Positions 10,800-23,800 of a DNA stretch of 64,000 bases are shown one piece after another. Both the position numbers and the translations under genes were made by a program. The notes under the pieces are model-generated. The model was not told where the DNA came from. It made no database searches and saw only the letters and a program-made list of their open reading frames with translations. How positions within the stretch are numbered: the stretch's first letter is position 1; each line of letters begins with the position of its first letter. Location of the stretch: assembly GCA_039090855.1 (NCBI GenBank), contig CM077027.1:106987187-107051186 (forward strand), in the 5' to 3' direction. Origin of the DNA: Macrothele yani (lineage: Eukaryota > Arthropoda > Arachnida > Araneae > Macrothelidae).

Positions 10800-11672
10800 T
10801 CAACGAGTATTACGTCTCGGCATGGAGTTGTACAGGTTCCTAATGATGTCCTGCAATGAGCCATCCCATGCAGCTTGAATCTTGTCACGCAGTTCCTGCA
10901 GATTCTGCGATAGGGGTGGAGTGTAAATAGGGCGTCCAATAGCATCCCACACATTTTCAATCGGCGATGGGTCTGGCGATTCGGCTGGCCATGGCAGAGT
11001 ATAAGTGCCTCGAAAGCAAGCTATCGAGGCAGCAGCAGTATGCTGACGGGCGTTGTCCTGTTGGAAAATCGCACCGGAGTGAGCGTTCAGATAAGATAGG
11101 GCCACTGTTTTCTAGACCTCATTAATGTAACGTTGGGCTGTCAAAGTGCCTGTAATGAACACCAACGATGCTTGATCACAAGCATCGTAGGCAATTGCAC
11201 CGCACACCATGACCCCAGGCCTTCTGGACGTGTGACGCTCGACAACAAACCGTTCATCTTGGAGCTGACCACGGTGCCTCCACGCAGGGATTCGTTGATC
11301 GTCTCCTCCAAGACAAAAACGGGACTCGTCACTGAAGATCCCCCGCTGCCATTCTGAGTGGCTCCATGACAGTCTGTAACGACACCATTACAGTCCTTGG
11401 CGAAGATGCAATGGTGTTAAGTGCAGTCGTCGTAACGGTCTGCGTGCGTGTAGTCCTACGTCGTGTATCCGTCTGCAAATGATGCTGGCACTAATCGGAC
11501 GATTCATGGAGGGCACCACTGCTAACTGAATATCCGCAATTGTGGCTGTTGGGTCACTTCGCGCAGTACGGCGATAAGACCATCCCGCTTCCTGGAGCCC
11601 GACGATGCGGCCCCTCTCGAATCCTCCAACTGCTCGAATTGCTACCAAACTTTTCTCCGAGGCATACTTCAT
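10800..11672 (-). pseudogene. Tc1-like transposase relic (T4), nearly continuous frame
   Basis: One minus-strand frame covers most of a Tc1-like transposase, from MKYASEKSLVAIRAVGGFER at 11672 to the stop at 10800. The first catalytic Asp is in IFSDESRFCLGG, the second in FQQDNARQHT and the Glu in SPDPSPIENVWD, so the full DDE triad is intact. Inactivating changes are a deletion in the helix-turn-helix region (the frame jumps from RRTARSD to PTATIADIQ) and two in-frame stops: TAA after RQGL at about 11388 and TAG after YINEV at about 11113. No frameshift is needed between the blocks, so this is among the best preserved transposase relics here. Confidence 0.9.
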
Positions 11673-12502
11673 TTGCAAAGGATACAACCAATGCAACAGC
11701 AAGAGTCAGAATGGCATTAATATCCTGTCAAGCACAGCGCAACGACCCCTCCTTGCGTCACATGCGCGGCCGAGTACAAACCTACCCACCAAGTTTCATT
11801 CCTGTCGGTTGCTTCCTTCTGGGTGTAGCATTTTTTTAACGATGAGTGTATTACATTCCGAAGTTTACGGGTTACCTACCACCCATTGACATGCAAAAAA
11901 CAACATCTCTCTTGATCAGCGTGAAATTTTCATGTCTCCCTTCTTCACTCTTATTTCTCTTCGACTACTCCTCGTCGGAAGCTCGGCTCCTTGACAGGTA
12001 TTTAAAGAAAGTTATTTAGATTTCGCCAACATGCTTGTAGAAGGCTAACCGAACATCACCATTGTAAAAGTCTGATTCAACATGGTGTTCTTTAAGGAGA
12101 ATCTTACAAAATGGCAAATCGTCTTTCAAAAGACTAAACTGTCCGTTCTCATACAAGGTGCCTTACTTCTGTTACTTAAACACACACACAAAAAAAATAC
12201 ATATTCATCACTGCAATTGAAATTTGATTAACAATTAACTAAAAAGATACATAAATGCTCTATAAATATTAATTAAAGCATCCCCTCCACTGAGATCCTC
12301 ACATGGTTTTCCCTTATTTATATTCAGATTTCATTTCATACAAACTTTGCATGTCGGAGTTAGCATACTCTGCAATTCACTTTTGCTTTCGGCCAACAGG
12401 ATTGTGTCATTAGCATACAACATCCAGAACACACGAGAATTACCAAGACATGTAAATAAGTACTGTCTATTCTGCCTGTCATAATTTTCATAAAAAAAAT
12501 AA
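11673..12502. other. Unassigned sequence
   Basis: No gene or repeat family recognised. It is AT-rich after about 12160, with a short CA run at 12181-12190. Small open frames here have no recognisable motifs. Confidence 0.4.
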
Positions 12503-13968
12503 AACAAGAAAGATGTCATCGAATTTTCGGGTGTAATAAGCACGTCTTTTAAATCCGTTCTGACGCAAATTAAATTTATCAAAGCTTTTCAAAGTCAATG
12601 GAACCGGTATGGAAAACAGTAGTGTCTGACAGAAGAAAGAAGTTTTTCAATCGGGTTTTTAATCCCTCAGATATTGCTGTAAACGGAATCGTGACCTTAC
12701 GTCCTCTGGTTGCAGACTTGTGCGTTAAGAAAAACATGAATTTATATGAGAAACATTTCGCACCGGAAACGCTCTCCAACACAAAAGTAATTTTTCAAAT
12801 CGGACTCGTAGAAAGAGAGATATCAACAGAAATAAGATGTGACTTTACGTCCCCTGGTGGAAAAACCATGCATTATTTTAGGAAAAAAGTATTATCAAAA
12901 GGTTTTTCCATATGAGCGGTATCAGTCCAAGAAAAAAAATTTAGTAGAGTTTTCAGGAACCCAGATTTTGCTACAAATGCATCAGAAGCAGAAATTAACA
13001 CTTATGCCCCCTGGTGGCCAAACCATTCTTTACCAAACATTAGAAATTATGGGGAAAATATTTTCCATCAGGTCTTGTATGCGATACAGGAAGAATTTTT
13101 CGAATAGGAGTTTTAGAAGCAGAAATAACTCAGAAAACGCCATTTACCTTTGTGCCCCCCAGCGGAAAGTCTATGAATTACTTGAAAATTTTGAATTTAT
13201 ATGAAAAACATTTCGCATCGGAAACAGTATCTAGCAAAGAAGGAATTTTTCCAATCGGACTCCTAGAAGTAGAGATATTGACAAAAATAAGATATTAATC
13301 TACGTCCCCTGGCGTAGAAACCATACATTATTTTAAGAAGAAAATGTTTCTAAAAGATTTACCGATGTGAGTGGCATCAGTCCACGAAATGATTTTTTCA
13401 ATCGATATTTTTGGAGCTCAAATTTTATGGTAAATATATTAGAAGCAAAAATTAACAGTTACCCTGCTGGTGGCCAAAGTATTCTTTACCAAAAATTTGA
13501 AATTATATACAAAAGAGTTTCCATCAGGAGGTGTATCCTCTGAAGAAAAAAATTTCAAATCGGAGTTTTAGAAGATGAGTTACCGGGAAAAATGTAATTT
13601 TCTTTTACGCCCCCTAGCGAAAAATCTATGCGTAATTTGAAAAAGTAATTCGACATAAATGGAATCGAAAGATAAAAGAATTTTTTTCAATCGCATGTTT
13701 AAAAGCAAATATGTGGATTAAAACGTATTTTTGAATTCGACATCATCTACGCTTACGCCCTCTAGCAGCGATAATGTACATCGTAAAAAAAACGAAATAA
13801 AGGATCATCATTCGCATATTTGAAGCTTTACAATGCAAGAAGAGTTTTTCAAATCGGACTCATAGTTGCAGAGATATCGTGGGTACAGACGGACGGACGT
13901 ACGGACTGATGGTCGGACGGACAACCTGATAACATAAGCACGATCTTTTTTTACAAAAGGCGTGCTAA
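12503..13968 (+). mobile_element. DINE-1/pearl-like element, family H1, copy b
   Basis: A complete H1 copy. The 5' block begins with AACAAGAAAGATG and has a short inverted pair near 12520, then the subterminal repeat AAGCACGTCTTTT at about 12537. Eight core units follow, with the CTCF-like motif on the minus strand starting at 12701, 12849, 13006, 13154, 13304, 13461, 13609 and 13757 (spacing 148-157 bp). The 3' part has a (GGAC)n-type microsatellite at 13887-13922 and ends in a stem made by AGCACG and CGTGCT, followed by TAA near 13968. The same ends are found at 46389-48671. Confidence 0.8.
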
Positions 13969-14339
13969 AAAGCAACAGTTAAGTGAAATAAAATAACATG
14001 ATATGCTGTTACTAAAATCAAGTTTAGGTAAGTTTAGCCATACGACACGTTCCTTGTCTTTTCGTGATTTTCAAACCTGTGTTTTCAGTGCTGAAAAAAC
14101 AGAAAAGGATTTTACATACTGACACGGTCCCGTGATGCTAAACTTAGACTTAGAGGGTTTTTTTTTTTTTTTTTTTTTTTGTGGTCAGTAGCTCCTTCTA
14201 CAGAAGACAAATTACTTATCACATCAGTATTTTGTGCATTCATTCGTGGTATTTTGTTCCATGTTCCAATATTTTGCTTTTACAAAATGCTTTCTTCCTG
14301 ATGTTCCATGAATCTGCTCTTCGCCATTTGAATAACATA
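13969..14339. other. Unassigned sequence with a poly-T run
   Basis: Nothing recognisable apart from an uninterrupted T run of about 22 bases at 14158-14180. The run could be the tail of an inverted retroposon or a simple repeat. The sequence ends at the TA target dinucleotide of the next element (14338-14339). Confidence 0.45.
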
Positions 14340-15603
14340 CAGGGGTTGTCGAAAGTAATGGAAACACTTCGCTGAAAACAGTGACTTTTATATGCGCTGC
14401 CTTTTGAGTAAAACGAACATGTAGCTACAATTTGTTTGTAAAAACGTGTTGCTTATAGTCTCAAGGGTCTGTGTGATTGCATTGTAAATCGGTGTTTGCA
14501 TAATTTCGTTCCAGGTGAAGGCATAATGAGTGACCTGTCAGAGTTCCAAAGAGGGCAGATTGTAGGAGCTTGTCTGGTTGGTGCGTCGGTAACCACAGTG
14601 GTACAGGTATTGGGGGTATCGAGAGGTACCGTGTCGAAGGTCATGACAGCATGCAATGTTCACGGCACAACATCATCTGCGAGACACAACTGTAGAAGGA
14701 CAACCAAACTCACTGCGAGAGGACATTAAAGAGGATTCTGACCGCAAGGAGGAAGACCACGGCGACGAAAGTGACTACTGAGCTTAATGCAAAAAACTCC
14801 GAAACCCAGTGTCGAATCATACCGTGCGAAGGGAATTGCATAAGCACAATATTTACGGCAGAGCTGCAATTGCAAAACCCCTGGTGTCACAGGTGAATAT
14901 GAAACGGGGACTACAGTGCTGCCAGGAACATAAAACATGAACTGCGGATCAATGGAAACACGTCTTGTTTTCCGATGAATCAAGTTTCTCACTGTTCCCC
15001 GCCACAGGACGGGTTTACGTGTGGAGAACCCCCGCAGAAGCCTACAACCCAGACTGTCTCCTTCCTACAGTGAAGCATGGGGGCCGTTCCGTAATGGTTT
15101 GGGCCATGACTCGTGGTTTGCAGCAGGTCCCATTATCACCTTACACGGACGGATCACTAGCAGTGACTATGTCACTCTTTTGGCCGACCATGTGCATTCA
15201 ATGGCGCAGAAATTGTTTCCGTCAGGGGATTGCACCTTTCAAGCTCATAATGCCCCGATTCGCAGAAGTTGAACTGTTCAATCATGGTTTGAGGAACATG
15301 AGGATGAAGTTGCACACCTTCCCTGGCCTGCACAATCACCGGATTTAAACATCATTGAGTCCCTGTGGTCTGTGTTGGAAAACAGAGTGCGATCCCGTTA
15401 TCCTCCTCCGGTGTCTCTCAAGGAATTGGAGCAGTTTCTGCTGAAAGAATGGTACAACATACCACTTACCACCATCCAGGACTTGTATGCGCCCATTCCA
15501 AGGAGGATTCGAGTAGTTTTAAATGCCAAGAGTGCTCCCATACCATATTAGGCGCGTAACACCTATTGTTTCAAGGTGTTTCCATTATTTTGGAAAACAC
15601 CTG
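14340..15603 (+). mobile_element. Tc1-like DNA transposon (T5) with both terminal inverted repeats
   Basis: The left end starts CAGGGGTTGTCGAAAGTAAT just after TA at 14338-14339. The right end, read in reverse, starts CAGGTGTTTTCCAAAATAAT and is followed by TA at 15604-15605. The two ends match as imperfect terminal inverted repeats of about 25-30 bp. Flanking TA dinucleotides are the expected Tc1/mariner target duplication. Length is 1264 bp, typical for an autonomous member, but the gene inside is dead. Confidence 0.9.
14526..15551 (+). pseudogene. Transposase of T5, frameshifted, catalytic Asp lost
   Basis: The N-terminus reads MSDLSEFQRGQIVGACLVGA from 14526, a classic Tc1-like start with the helix-turn-helix. 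The first catalytic Asp is in MFSDESSFSLFPATGR near 14974. Frameshifts follow near 14725, between 14870 and 14965, and near 15090. The catalytic centre continues in another frame with ITLHGRITSSDYVTLLADHV and then TFQAHNAPIRRS, where the family has Q-D-D-N-A-P; the catalytic Asp is replaced. The final block PAQSPDLNIIESLWSVLENR retains the Glu. The C-terminus runs to a TAG at 15549-15551. The gene is broken several times and could not support transposition. Confidence 0.9.
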
Positions 15604-15605
15604 TA

Positions 15606-16778
15606 CACCGAAGAGCTAAAACATTATGACCAGCGCGTCTTTATGCAAATCGAAGTAAATGAAGGTAAACGATGGCGCGTTTTTGAAGGTCACGGAGCGT
15701 TGTAAATGACACCTAATATTGATCACTGTTAATCAGTGTTATTCTTGTATTTTAGACGAGAAAGCCAAATTGTAACTGCCAGACGACTGAGTAAGAGCAC
15801 TTCCTAGACGGCAAGGCTTATAGGGTGCTTACGATCAACCGTGGTTAATATCTTCAAAAAGTGGTTCGACGTGGAATACACCACGAACTTCCAGCAAAGC
15901 GTGGGCCGACCGCGGCTCATCTGTGCTACATGTGAGAGAAGGCTGTCACGTATCAAAAGAGCTAACAGAATGAACACTGTGGCGCAAGAGTAATTTCAAT
16001 GCTGGTGACTGGAATTATGTGTCACAACACACAATGCATTGAACACTACTGAAAATGGGGATGTGTAGCCGCAAGCTGCTCCGAGTGTCTATGCTAACCT
16101 CGGTTCACTCTTGTCAGCGCCTCTGAACCTCCACACGTGCGTCAAAACTGAACCTTGAATGATTGGAAGTGGGTCGTCTGGTCCGATGAATCTTGTTTCC
16201 TTTTGTTGCACTGTGTGGACGGTAGGGTACGTGTGCATCGTTTACCCGAGGAGCTGTTGACAGCTGGATTCACCGTAGGAGGAAAAACGTGAAAGAAGTG
16301 TAATGCTTTGGGTAATGTTCTGCTCGAAAATCCTGAGTCCAGTTATTCATGTGCAGGAAACTATGACGTCTACCACGTATCTAAACATCATTGCACACAA
16401 GGTACATCCTTTCGTGGCAACGGTATTTCCCTCAAGTAGTTCCTTCTTTCAGAAGGATAACACTCCATTCCACACTACTGGGATTGTTCGAGAATGGTTC
16501 GCGGAACATAAAAAACTCCAAGTTCCCTAGATCTCAATCAAATCGAGCATCTGTGGGCTGTGGGTTGTGTTATAACAGCAAATCTGATCTGCAGCGGCTC
16601 AACCGCGTAAATTACAAGAATTAAAGGATCTGCTGATAACCTGTTTGTACCAGATTTCACAAGACACCATTAGAAATCGTGTAGCGTCCTTGTCTTGCCG
16701 AGAAAGAGCTGTTTTGCCTGCAAGTGGAGAACCAACAATATCTTACACAGGTGGTCGTAATGTTTTGGCTCTTCGGTG
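15606..16778 (+). mobile_element. Tc1-like DNA transposon (T6) with a degraded transposase
   Basis: The left end CACCGAAGAGCTAAAACATT follows the TA at 15604-15605. The right end reads, in reverse, CACCGAAGAGCCAAAACATT and finishes at 16778, so the terminal inverted repeats match closely. The right flank is CT, a likely mutated TA. Inside, the + strand carries fragments of a transposase: WSDESCFLLLHCVDGRVRVH near 16180 with the first catalytic Asp, FQKDNTPFHTTGIVREWF near 16450 with the second, and a degraded block holding IEHLWAV near 16545 with the Glu. Many stops and frameshifts separate them. T6 shares its left TA with the right TA of T5. Confidence 0.85.
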
Positions 16779-17189
16779 CTTTGTGCTCATATTTCTGTGC
16801 TCATATATTGTTTATTGACATTGGGTACTTCGCCATTTATTTATGTTTAATAGTTAGTTCATTTCTCCTTCTGAACTGAGAGTCATGCACATTTGAGTTC
16901 TTGACAGTTGCATGGAAAGTTTTAATGAAAATCTTGAAGCTTATTTTCAGTTTCTTACTGAAAAACACAACAAAAAAAAAAGAAAACTTGCTGCATGGAA
17001 CGCAGATTTTGATACAAACTTTGTGGCAGTTAGACGTGAGTGCACAGTAAAAGACTCTTTAGGAATTAAAAAGCTCCTGATATGAGAGTTAGAAAATTAT
17101 TGAGCTAAAGGAGGATTCAGTGCCAAAATATAGTGATGCGAACATTAGAAATGAGATGGAAGAAATAGTCAAATGCGAACTTGTTGATA
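16779..17189. other. Unassigned sequence
   Basis: No gene recognised. The stretch is AT-rich with a short A run at 16970-16981. Confidence 0.4.
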
Positions 17190-17830
17190 TTTTATGGATA
17201 AACCCTCAATGGACAAAACATTAGAGATAATAATTTCGTTTTGGTCCTCCTCTTGCGCGAATAGTGATCAACTCCACCAGAAGCCGGAGGATTTCCGTAG
17301 GTATTTTCAGCCATGCCTATTGCGTCATTGTCCACAACTCCGTCCGAGACATCGGCCAAGGATCCATGGATCTGATGTTCCGCTCCGCGGCAGCCCAGAG
17401 AGTTTCCACAGATTTTTAGTCCGGGAACCTTGGGGAGCCACTGGAAGGTGTTCTTCGATCATTTCTCAGATGAGTGTTCTTCGATCCATTGCGGAACGAC
17501 AATACGCCGCCCGATGGGGCGGCGTACTGTCCTTTTGCAACAGACCATCGGCTGTAGGCCTTGTGAAGGCCACGAAAGCGGGTAGGTGATCATCCATCAC
17601 ATGCTGATAGCGACCAGCGGTACCAGCATGTGGTACAGAACCACCATCGCTTTTAACACAACCGACCTGGCACGACTGGTCTATGGCCTCATGTTCTCGA
17701 CGCCACACCACACCCTGCCCGGTACAGTTGAAAATGGTAGTCGTCTGACCAAATGACGCGGCCCCATTCTGCAGAGGTCTAGTTTTGGTGTTCTCGGCAC
17801 TGGGTGAGGCGTAATATCCGATGATGAACT
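17190..17830 (-). pseudogene. Tc1-like transposase relic (T7)
   Basis: The minus strand holds a worn Tc1-like catalytic domain. A WSDDYHFQLYRAG-type block near 17745 marks the first catalytic Asp. LLQKDSTPPHRAAYC near 17540 marks the second, with Ser for the usual Asn/Ala stretch. LPVAPQGSRTKNLWKLSG near 17400 corresponds to the PPxSPDLNxxExxW block, but the family Glu is not evident. Frame changes occur between blocks and the N-terminal DNA-binding region is missing. It lies directly upstream of the satellite. Confidence 0.6.
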
Positions 17831-20800
17831 AACTAGTAGGGCGTCGGCTCCCCTATTCCAGGGTACACAGCATGCGCTTTACCGTTCACTAGCTGACGCT
17901 GCTTGAGCCACGGACATTTAGAATTGCTTGAGCCACTGACATTTAGCCTCCCACCTTTAGAATTGCTTGGCCCCCCGACATTTAAAATTACTTGGGCCTC
18001 TGACATTTAGAATTTCTTGGGCCTCCGACATTTAGAATTGCTTGGCCCTCCGACATTTAGAATTGCTTGGGCCTCCGACATTTCGAATTGCTTGGGAATT
18101 CGACATTTAGAATTGCTTGGGCCTCCGACATTTAGAATTGTTTGGGAATCCGACATTTAGAATTGCTTGGCCCTCCGACATTTAGAATTGCTTGGGCCTC
18201 CGACATTTAGAATTGCTTGGCCCTCCAACATTTAGAATTGCTTGAGCACCGACATTTAGAATTGCTTGGGCCACCGACATTTGGAATTGCTTGGCATTCC
18301 GACATTTAAAATTGCTTGGGCCTCCGACATTTAGAATTGCTAGGACCTCCGACATTTAGAATTGTCTGGGCCTTCGACATTTAGAACTGCTTGGGCCTTC
18401 GACATTTAGAACTGCTTGGGCCTCCGACATTCAGAATTGCATGTGCCACCGACATTTAGCCTCCGACATTTAGAATTGCTTGGCCCTCCGACATTTAGAA
18501 TTGCTAGGGCCTCCAACATTTAGAATTGCTTGAGCCACCGACATTTGGAATTGCTTGGGCCACCGACATTTAGCCTCCGACATTTAGATTTGCTTGGGCC
18601 TCCGACATTTAGAATTGCTTGAGCCACCGACATTTAGAATTGCTTGGGCCACCGACATTTTGCCTCCGACATTTAGAATTTCTTGGCCCTCCGACTTTTA
18701 GAATTGCTTGGGAATCCGACATTTAGAATTGCTTGGCCCTCCGACATTTAGAATTGCTTGGCCCTCCGACATTTAGAATGGCTTGGGCCTCCGACATTCA
18801 GAATTGCTTGGAACTCCGACATTTAGAATTGCTTGGGAATCCGACATTTAGAATTGCTTGGGCCTCCGACATTTAGAATTGCTTGGCCCTCCGACATTTA
18901 GAATTGCTTGGGCCTCCAACATTTAAAATTGCTTGGACGTCCGACATTTAGAATTGCTTGTGCCTCCGACATTTAGAATTGTTTGGGCCTCGGACATTTA
19001 GAATTGCTTGGCCCTCCGACATTTAGAATTGCTTGGCCTCCGACATTTAGAAATGCTTGGGCCTCCAACATTTAGAATTGCTTGAGCACCGACATTTAGA
19101 ATTGCTTGGGCCACCGACATTTAAAATTGCTTGGGCCTCCGACATTTAGAATTGCTTGGGCCTCCCACCTTTAGAATTGCTTGGCCCCCCGACATTTAGA
19201 ATTACTTGGGCCTCTGACATTTAGAATTTCTTGGGCCTCCGACATTTAGAATTGCTTGGCCCTCCGACATTTAGAATTGCTTGGGCCTCCGACATTTCGA
19301 ATTGCTTGGGAATTCGACATTTAGAATTGCTTGGGCCTCCGACATTTAGAATTGTTTGGGCCTCCGACATTTAGAATTGCTTGGCCCTCCGACATTTAGA
19401 ATTGCTTGGGCCTCCGACATTTAGAATTGCTTGGCCCTCCAACATTTAGAATTGCTTGAGCACAGACATTTAGAATTGCTTGGGCCACCGACATTTGGAA
19501 TTGCTTGGCCCTCCGACATTTAAAATTGCTTGGGCCTCCGACATTTAGAATTGCTAGGACCTCCGACATTTAGAATTGTCTGGGCCTTCGACATTTAGAA
19601 CTGCTTGGGCCTCCGACATTTAGAATTGCATGTGCCACCGACATTTAGCCTCCGATATTTAGAATTGCTTGGCCCTCCGACATTTAGAATTGCTAGGGCC
19701 TCCAACATTTAGAATTGCTTGAGCCACCGACATTTGGAATTGCTTGGGCCACCGACATTTAGCCTCCGACATTTAGATTTGCTTGGGCCTCCGACATTTA
19801 GAATTGCTTCAGCCACCGACATTTAGAATTGCTTGGGCCACCGACATTTTGCCTCCGACATTTAGAATTTCTTGGCCCTCCGACATTTAGAATTTCTTGG
19901 CCCTCCGACATTTAGAATTGCTTGGGAATCCGACATTTAGAATTGCTTGGCCCTCCGACATTTAGAATTGCTTGGCCCTCCGACATTTAGAATGGCTTGG
20001 GCCTCCGACATTCAGAATTGCTTGGAACTCCGACATTTAGAATTGCTTGGGAATCCGACATTTAGAATTGCTTGGGCCTCCGACATTTAGAATTGCTTGG
20101 CCCTCCGACATTTAGAATTGCTTGGGCCTCCAACATTTAAAATTGCTTGGACGTCCGACATTTAGAATTGCTTGGGCTTCCGACATTTAGAATTGCTTGG
20201 GCCACCGACATTTAGCCTCCGACTTTTAGAATTGCTTGGCTCTCCGACATTTAGAATTGCTTGGCCCTCCGACATTTAGAATTGCTTGGGCCTCCGACAT
20301 TTGGAATTGCTTGAGCCACCGACATTTAGAATTGCTTGTGCCACCAACATTTAGCCTCCGACATTTAGAATTGCTTGGCCCTCTGCCTTTTAGAATTGCT
20401 TGGCTCTCCGACATTTAGAATTGCTTGGGCCTCCGACATTTAGAATTGCTTGGGCCTCCGACGTTTAGAACTGCTTGGCCCTCCGACATTTAGAATTTCT
20501 TGGGCCTCCGACATTTAGAATTGCTTGGGCCTCCGACATTTAGAATTGCTTGGGTCTCCGACGTTTAGAATTGCTAGGCCTTCCGACATTTTGAATTGCT
20601 TGAGCCACCGACATTTAGAATTGCTAGGGACACCGACATTTAGCCTCCGACATTTAGAATTGCTTAGCCCTCCGACATTTAGAATTGCTTAGCCCTCCGA
20701 CATTTAGAATTGCTTAGCCCTCCGACATTTAGAATTGCTTAGCCCTCCGACATTTAGAATTGCTAGGGCCTCCGACATTTAGAATTGCTTGAGCCACCGA

Positions 20801-23800
20801 CATTTAGAATTGCTTGGGCCACCGACATTTAGAAGTGCTTGGACCTCCGACATTTAGAACTTCTTGGGCCTTCGACATTTAGAATTGCTTGGACCTCCGA
20901 CATTTAGAATTGCTTGAGCCACCGGCATTTAGAATTGCTTGGGCCACCGACATTTAGCCTCCGACATTTAGAATTGCTTGGCCCTCCAACATTTAGAATA
21001 GCTTGGGCCTCCGACATTTAGAATTGCTTGGGCCTCCGAGATTTAGAATTGCTTGGGCCACCGAGATTTAGAATTGCTTGGGCCTCCAACATTTAGAATT
21101 GCTTCAGCCACCGACATTTAGAATTGCTTCGGCCACCGACATTTAGCCTCCGACATTTAAAATTGCTTGTCCCTCCGACATTTGGAATTGCTTGGGGATC
21201 CGACATTTAGAATTGCTAGGGCCTCCGACATTTACAATTGCTTGGCCCTCCCACATTTAGAATTGCTTGAGCCACCGACATTTAGAATTGCTTGGGCCAC
21301 CGACATTTAGAAGTGCTAGGACTTCCGACATTTAGAATTGTCTGGGCCTTCGACATTTAGAACTGCTTGGGCCTTCGACATTTAGAACTGCTTGGGCCTC
21401 CGACATTCAGAATTGCATGTGCCACCGACATTTAGCCTCCGACATTTAGAATTGCTTGGCCCTCCGACATTTAGAATTGCTAGGGCCTCCAACATTTAGA
21501 ATTGCTTGAGCCACCGACATTTGGAATTGCTTGGGCCACCGACATTTAGCCTCCGACATTTAGATTTGCTTGGGCCTCCGACATTTAGAATTGCTTGAGC
21601 CACCGACATTTAGAATTGCTTGGGCCACCGACATTTTGCCTCCGACATTTAGAATTTCTTGGCCCTCCGACATTTAGAATTGCTTGGGAATCCGACATTT
21701 AGAATTGCTTGGCCCTCCGACATTTAGAATTGCTTGGCCCTCCGACATTTAGAATGGCTTGGGCCTCCGACATTCAGAATTGCTTGGAACTCCGACATTT
21801 AGAATTGCTTGGGAATCCGACATTTAGAATTGCTTGGGCCTCCGACATTTAGAATTGCTTGGCCCTCCGACATTTAGAATTGCTTGGGCCTCCAACATTT
21901 AAAATTGCTTGGACGTCCGACATTTAGAATTGCTTGTGCCTCCGACATTTAGAATTGTTTGGGCCTCGGACATTTAGAATTGCTTGGCCCTCCGACATTT
22001 AGAATTGCTTGGCCTCCGACATTTAGAAATTGCTTGGGCCTCCAACATTTAGAATTGCTTGAGCACCGACATTTAGAATTGCTTGGGCCACCGACATTTA
22101 AAATTGCTTGGGCCTCCGACATTTAGAATTGCTTGGGCCTCCCACCTTTAGAATTGCTTGGCCCCCGACATTTAGAATTACTTGGGCCTCTGACATTTAG
22201 AATTTCTTGGGCCTCCGACATTTAGAATTGCTTGGACCTCCGACATTTAGAATTGCTTGAGCCACCGGCATTTAGAATTGCTTGGGCCACCGACATTTAG
22301 CCTCCGACATTTAGAATTGCTTGGCCCTCCAACATTTAGAATAGCTTGGGCCTCCGACATTTAGAATTGCTTGGGCTCCGAGATTTAGAATTGCTTGGGC
22401 CACCGAGATTTAGAATTGCTTGGGCCTCCAACATTTAGAATCGCTTCAGCCACCGACATTTAGAATTGCTTCGGCCACCGACATTTAGCCTCCGACATTT
22501 AGAATTGCTTGTCCCTCCGACATTTGGAATTGCTTGGGGATCCGACATTTAGAATTGCTAGGGCCTCCGACATTTAGAATTGCTTGACCCTCCCACATTT
22601 AGAATTGCTTGAGCCACCGACATTTAGAATTGCTTGGGCCACCGACATTTAGAAGTGCTAGGACCTCCGACATTTAGAATTGTCTGGGCCTTCGACATTT
22701 AGAACTGCTTGGGCCTTCGACATTTAGAACTGCTTGGGCCTCCGACATTCAGAATTGCATGTGCCACCGACATTTAGCCTCCGACATTTAGAATTGCTTG
22801 GCCCTCCGACATTTAGAATTGCTAGGGCCTCCAACATTTAGAATTGCTTGAGCCACCGACATTTGGAATTGCTTGGGCCACCGACATTTAGCCTCCGACA
22901 TTTAGATTTGCTTGGGCCTCCGACATTTAGAATTGCTTGAGCCACCGACATTTAGAATTGCTTAAGCCACCGACATTTTGCCTCCGACATTTAGAATTTC
23001 TTGGCCCTCCGACATTTAGAATTGCTTGGGAATCCGACATTTAGAATTGCTTGGCCCTCCGACATTTAGAATTGCTTGGCCCTCCGACATTTAGAATGGC
23101 TTGGGCCTCCGACATTCAGAATTGCTTGGAACTCCGACATTTAGAATTGCTTGGGAATCCGACATTTAGAATTGCTTGGGCCTCCGACATTTAGAATTGC
23201 TTGGCCCTCCGACATTTAGAATTGCTTGGGCCTCCAACATTTAAAATTGCTTGGACGTCCGACATTTAGAATTGCTTGTGCCTCCGACATTTAGAATTGT
23301 TTGGGCCTCGGACATTTAGAATTGCTTGGCCCTCCGACATTTAGAATTGCTTGGCCTCCGACATTTAGAAATGCTTGGGCCTCCAACATTTAGAATTGCT
23401 TGAGCACCGACATTTAGAATTGCTTGGGCCACCGACATTTAAAATTGCTTGGGCCTCCGACATTTAGAATTGCTTGGGCCTCCCACCTTTAGAATTGCTT
23501 GGCCCCCGACATTTAGAATTACTTGGGCCTCTGACATTTAGAATTTCTTGGGCCTCCGACATTTAGAATTGCTTGGCCCTCCGACATTTAGAATTGCTTG
23601 GGCCTCCGACATTTAGAATTGCTTGGGAATTCGACATTTAGAATTGCTTGGGCCTCCGACATTTAGAATTGTTTGGGCCTCCGACATTTAGAATTGCTTG
23701 GCCCTCCGACATTTAGAATTGCTTAGGCCTCCGACATTTAGAATTGCTTGGCCCTCCAACATTTAGAATTGCTTGAGCACAGACATTTAGAATTGCTTGG

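Noticed and set aside
11141..11332. Separate 63-codon gene
   Set aside because: A shadow frame of the T4 transposase, whose true frame (SDESRFCLGG block) covers the same bases.
12331..13204. Open frames of 83-121 codons on both strands over the H1 element
   Set aside because: They lie across the non-coding core repeats, show no motif and are not conserved between copies.
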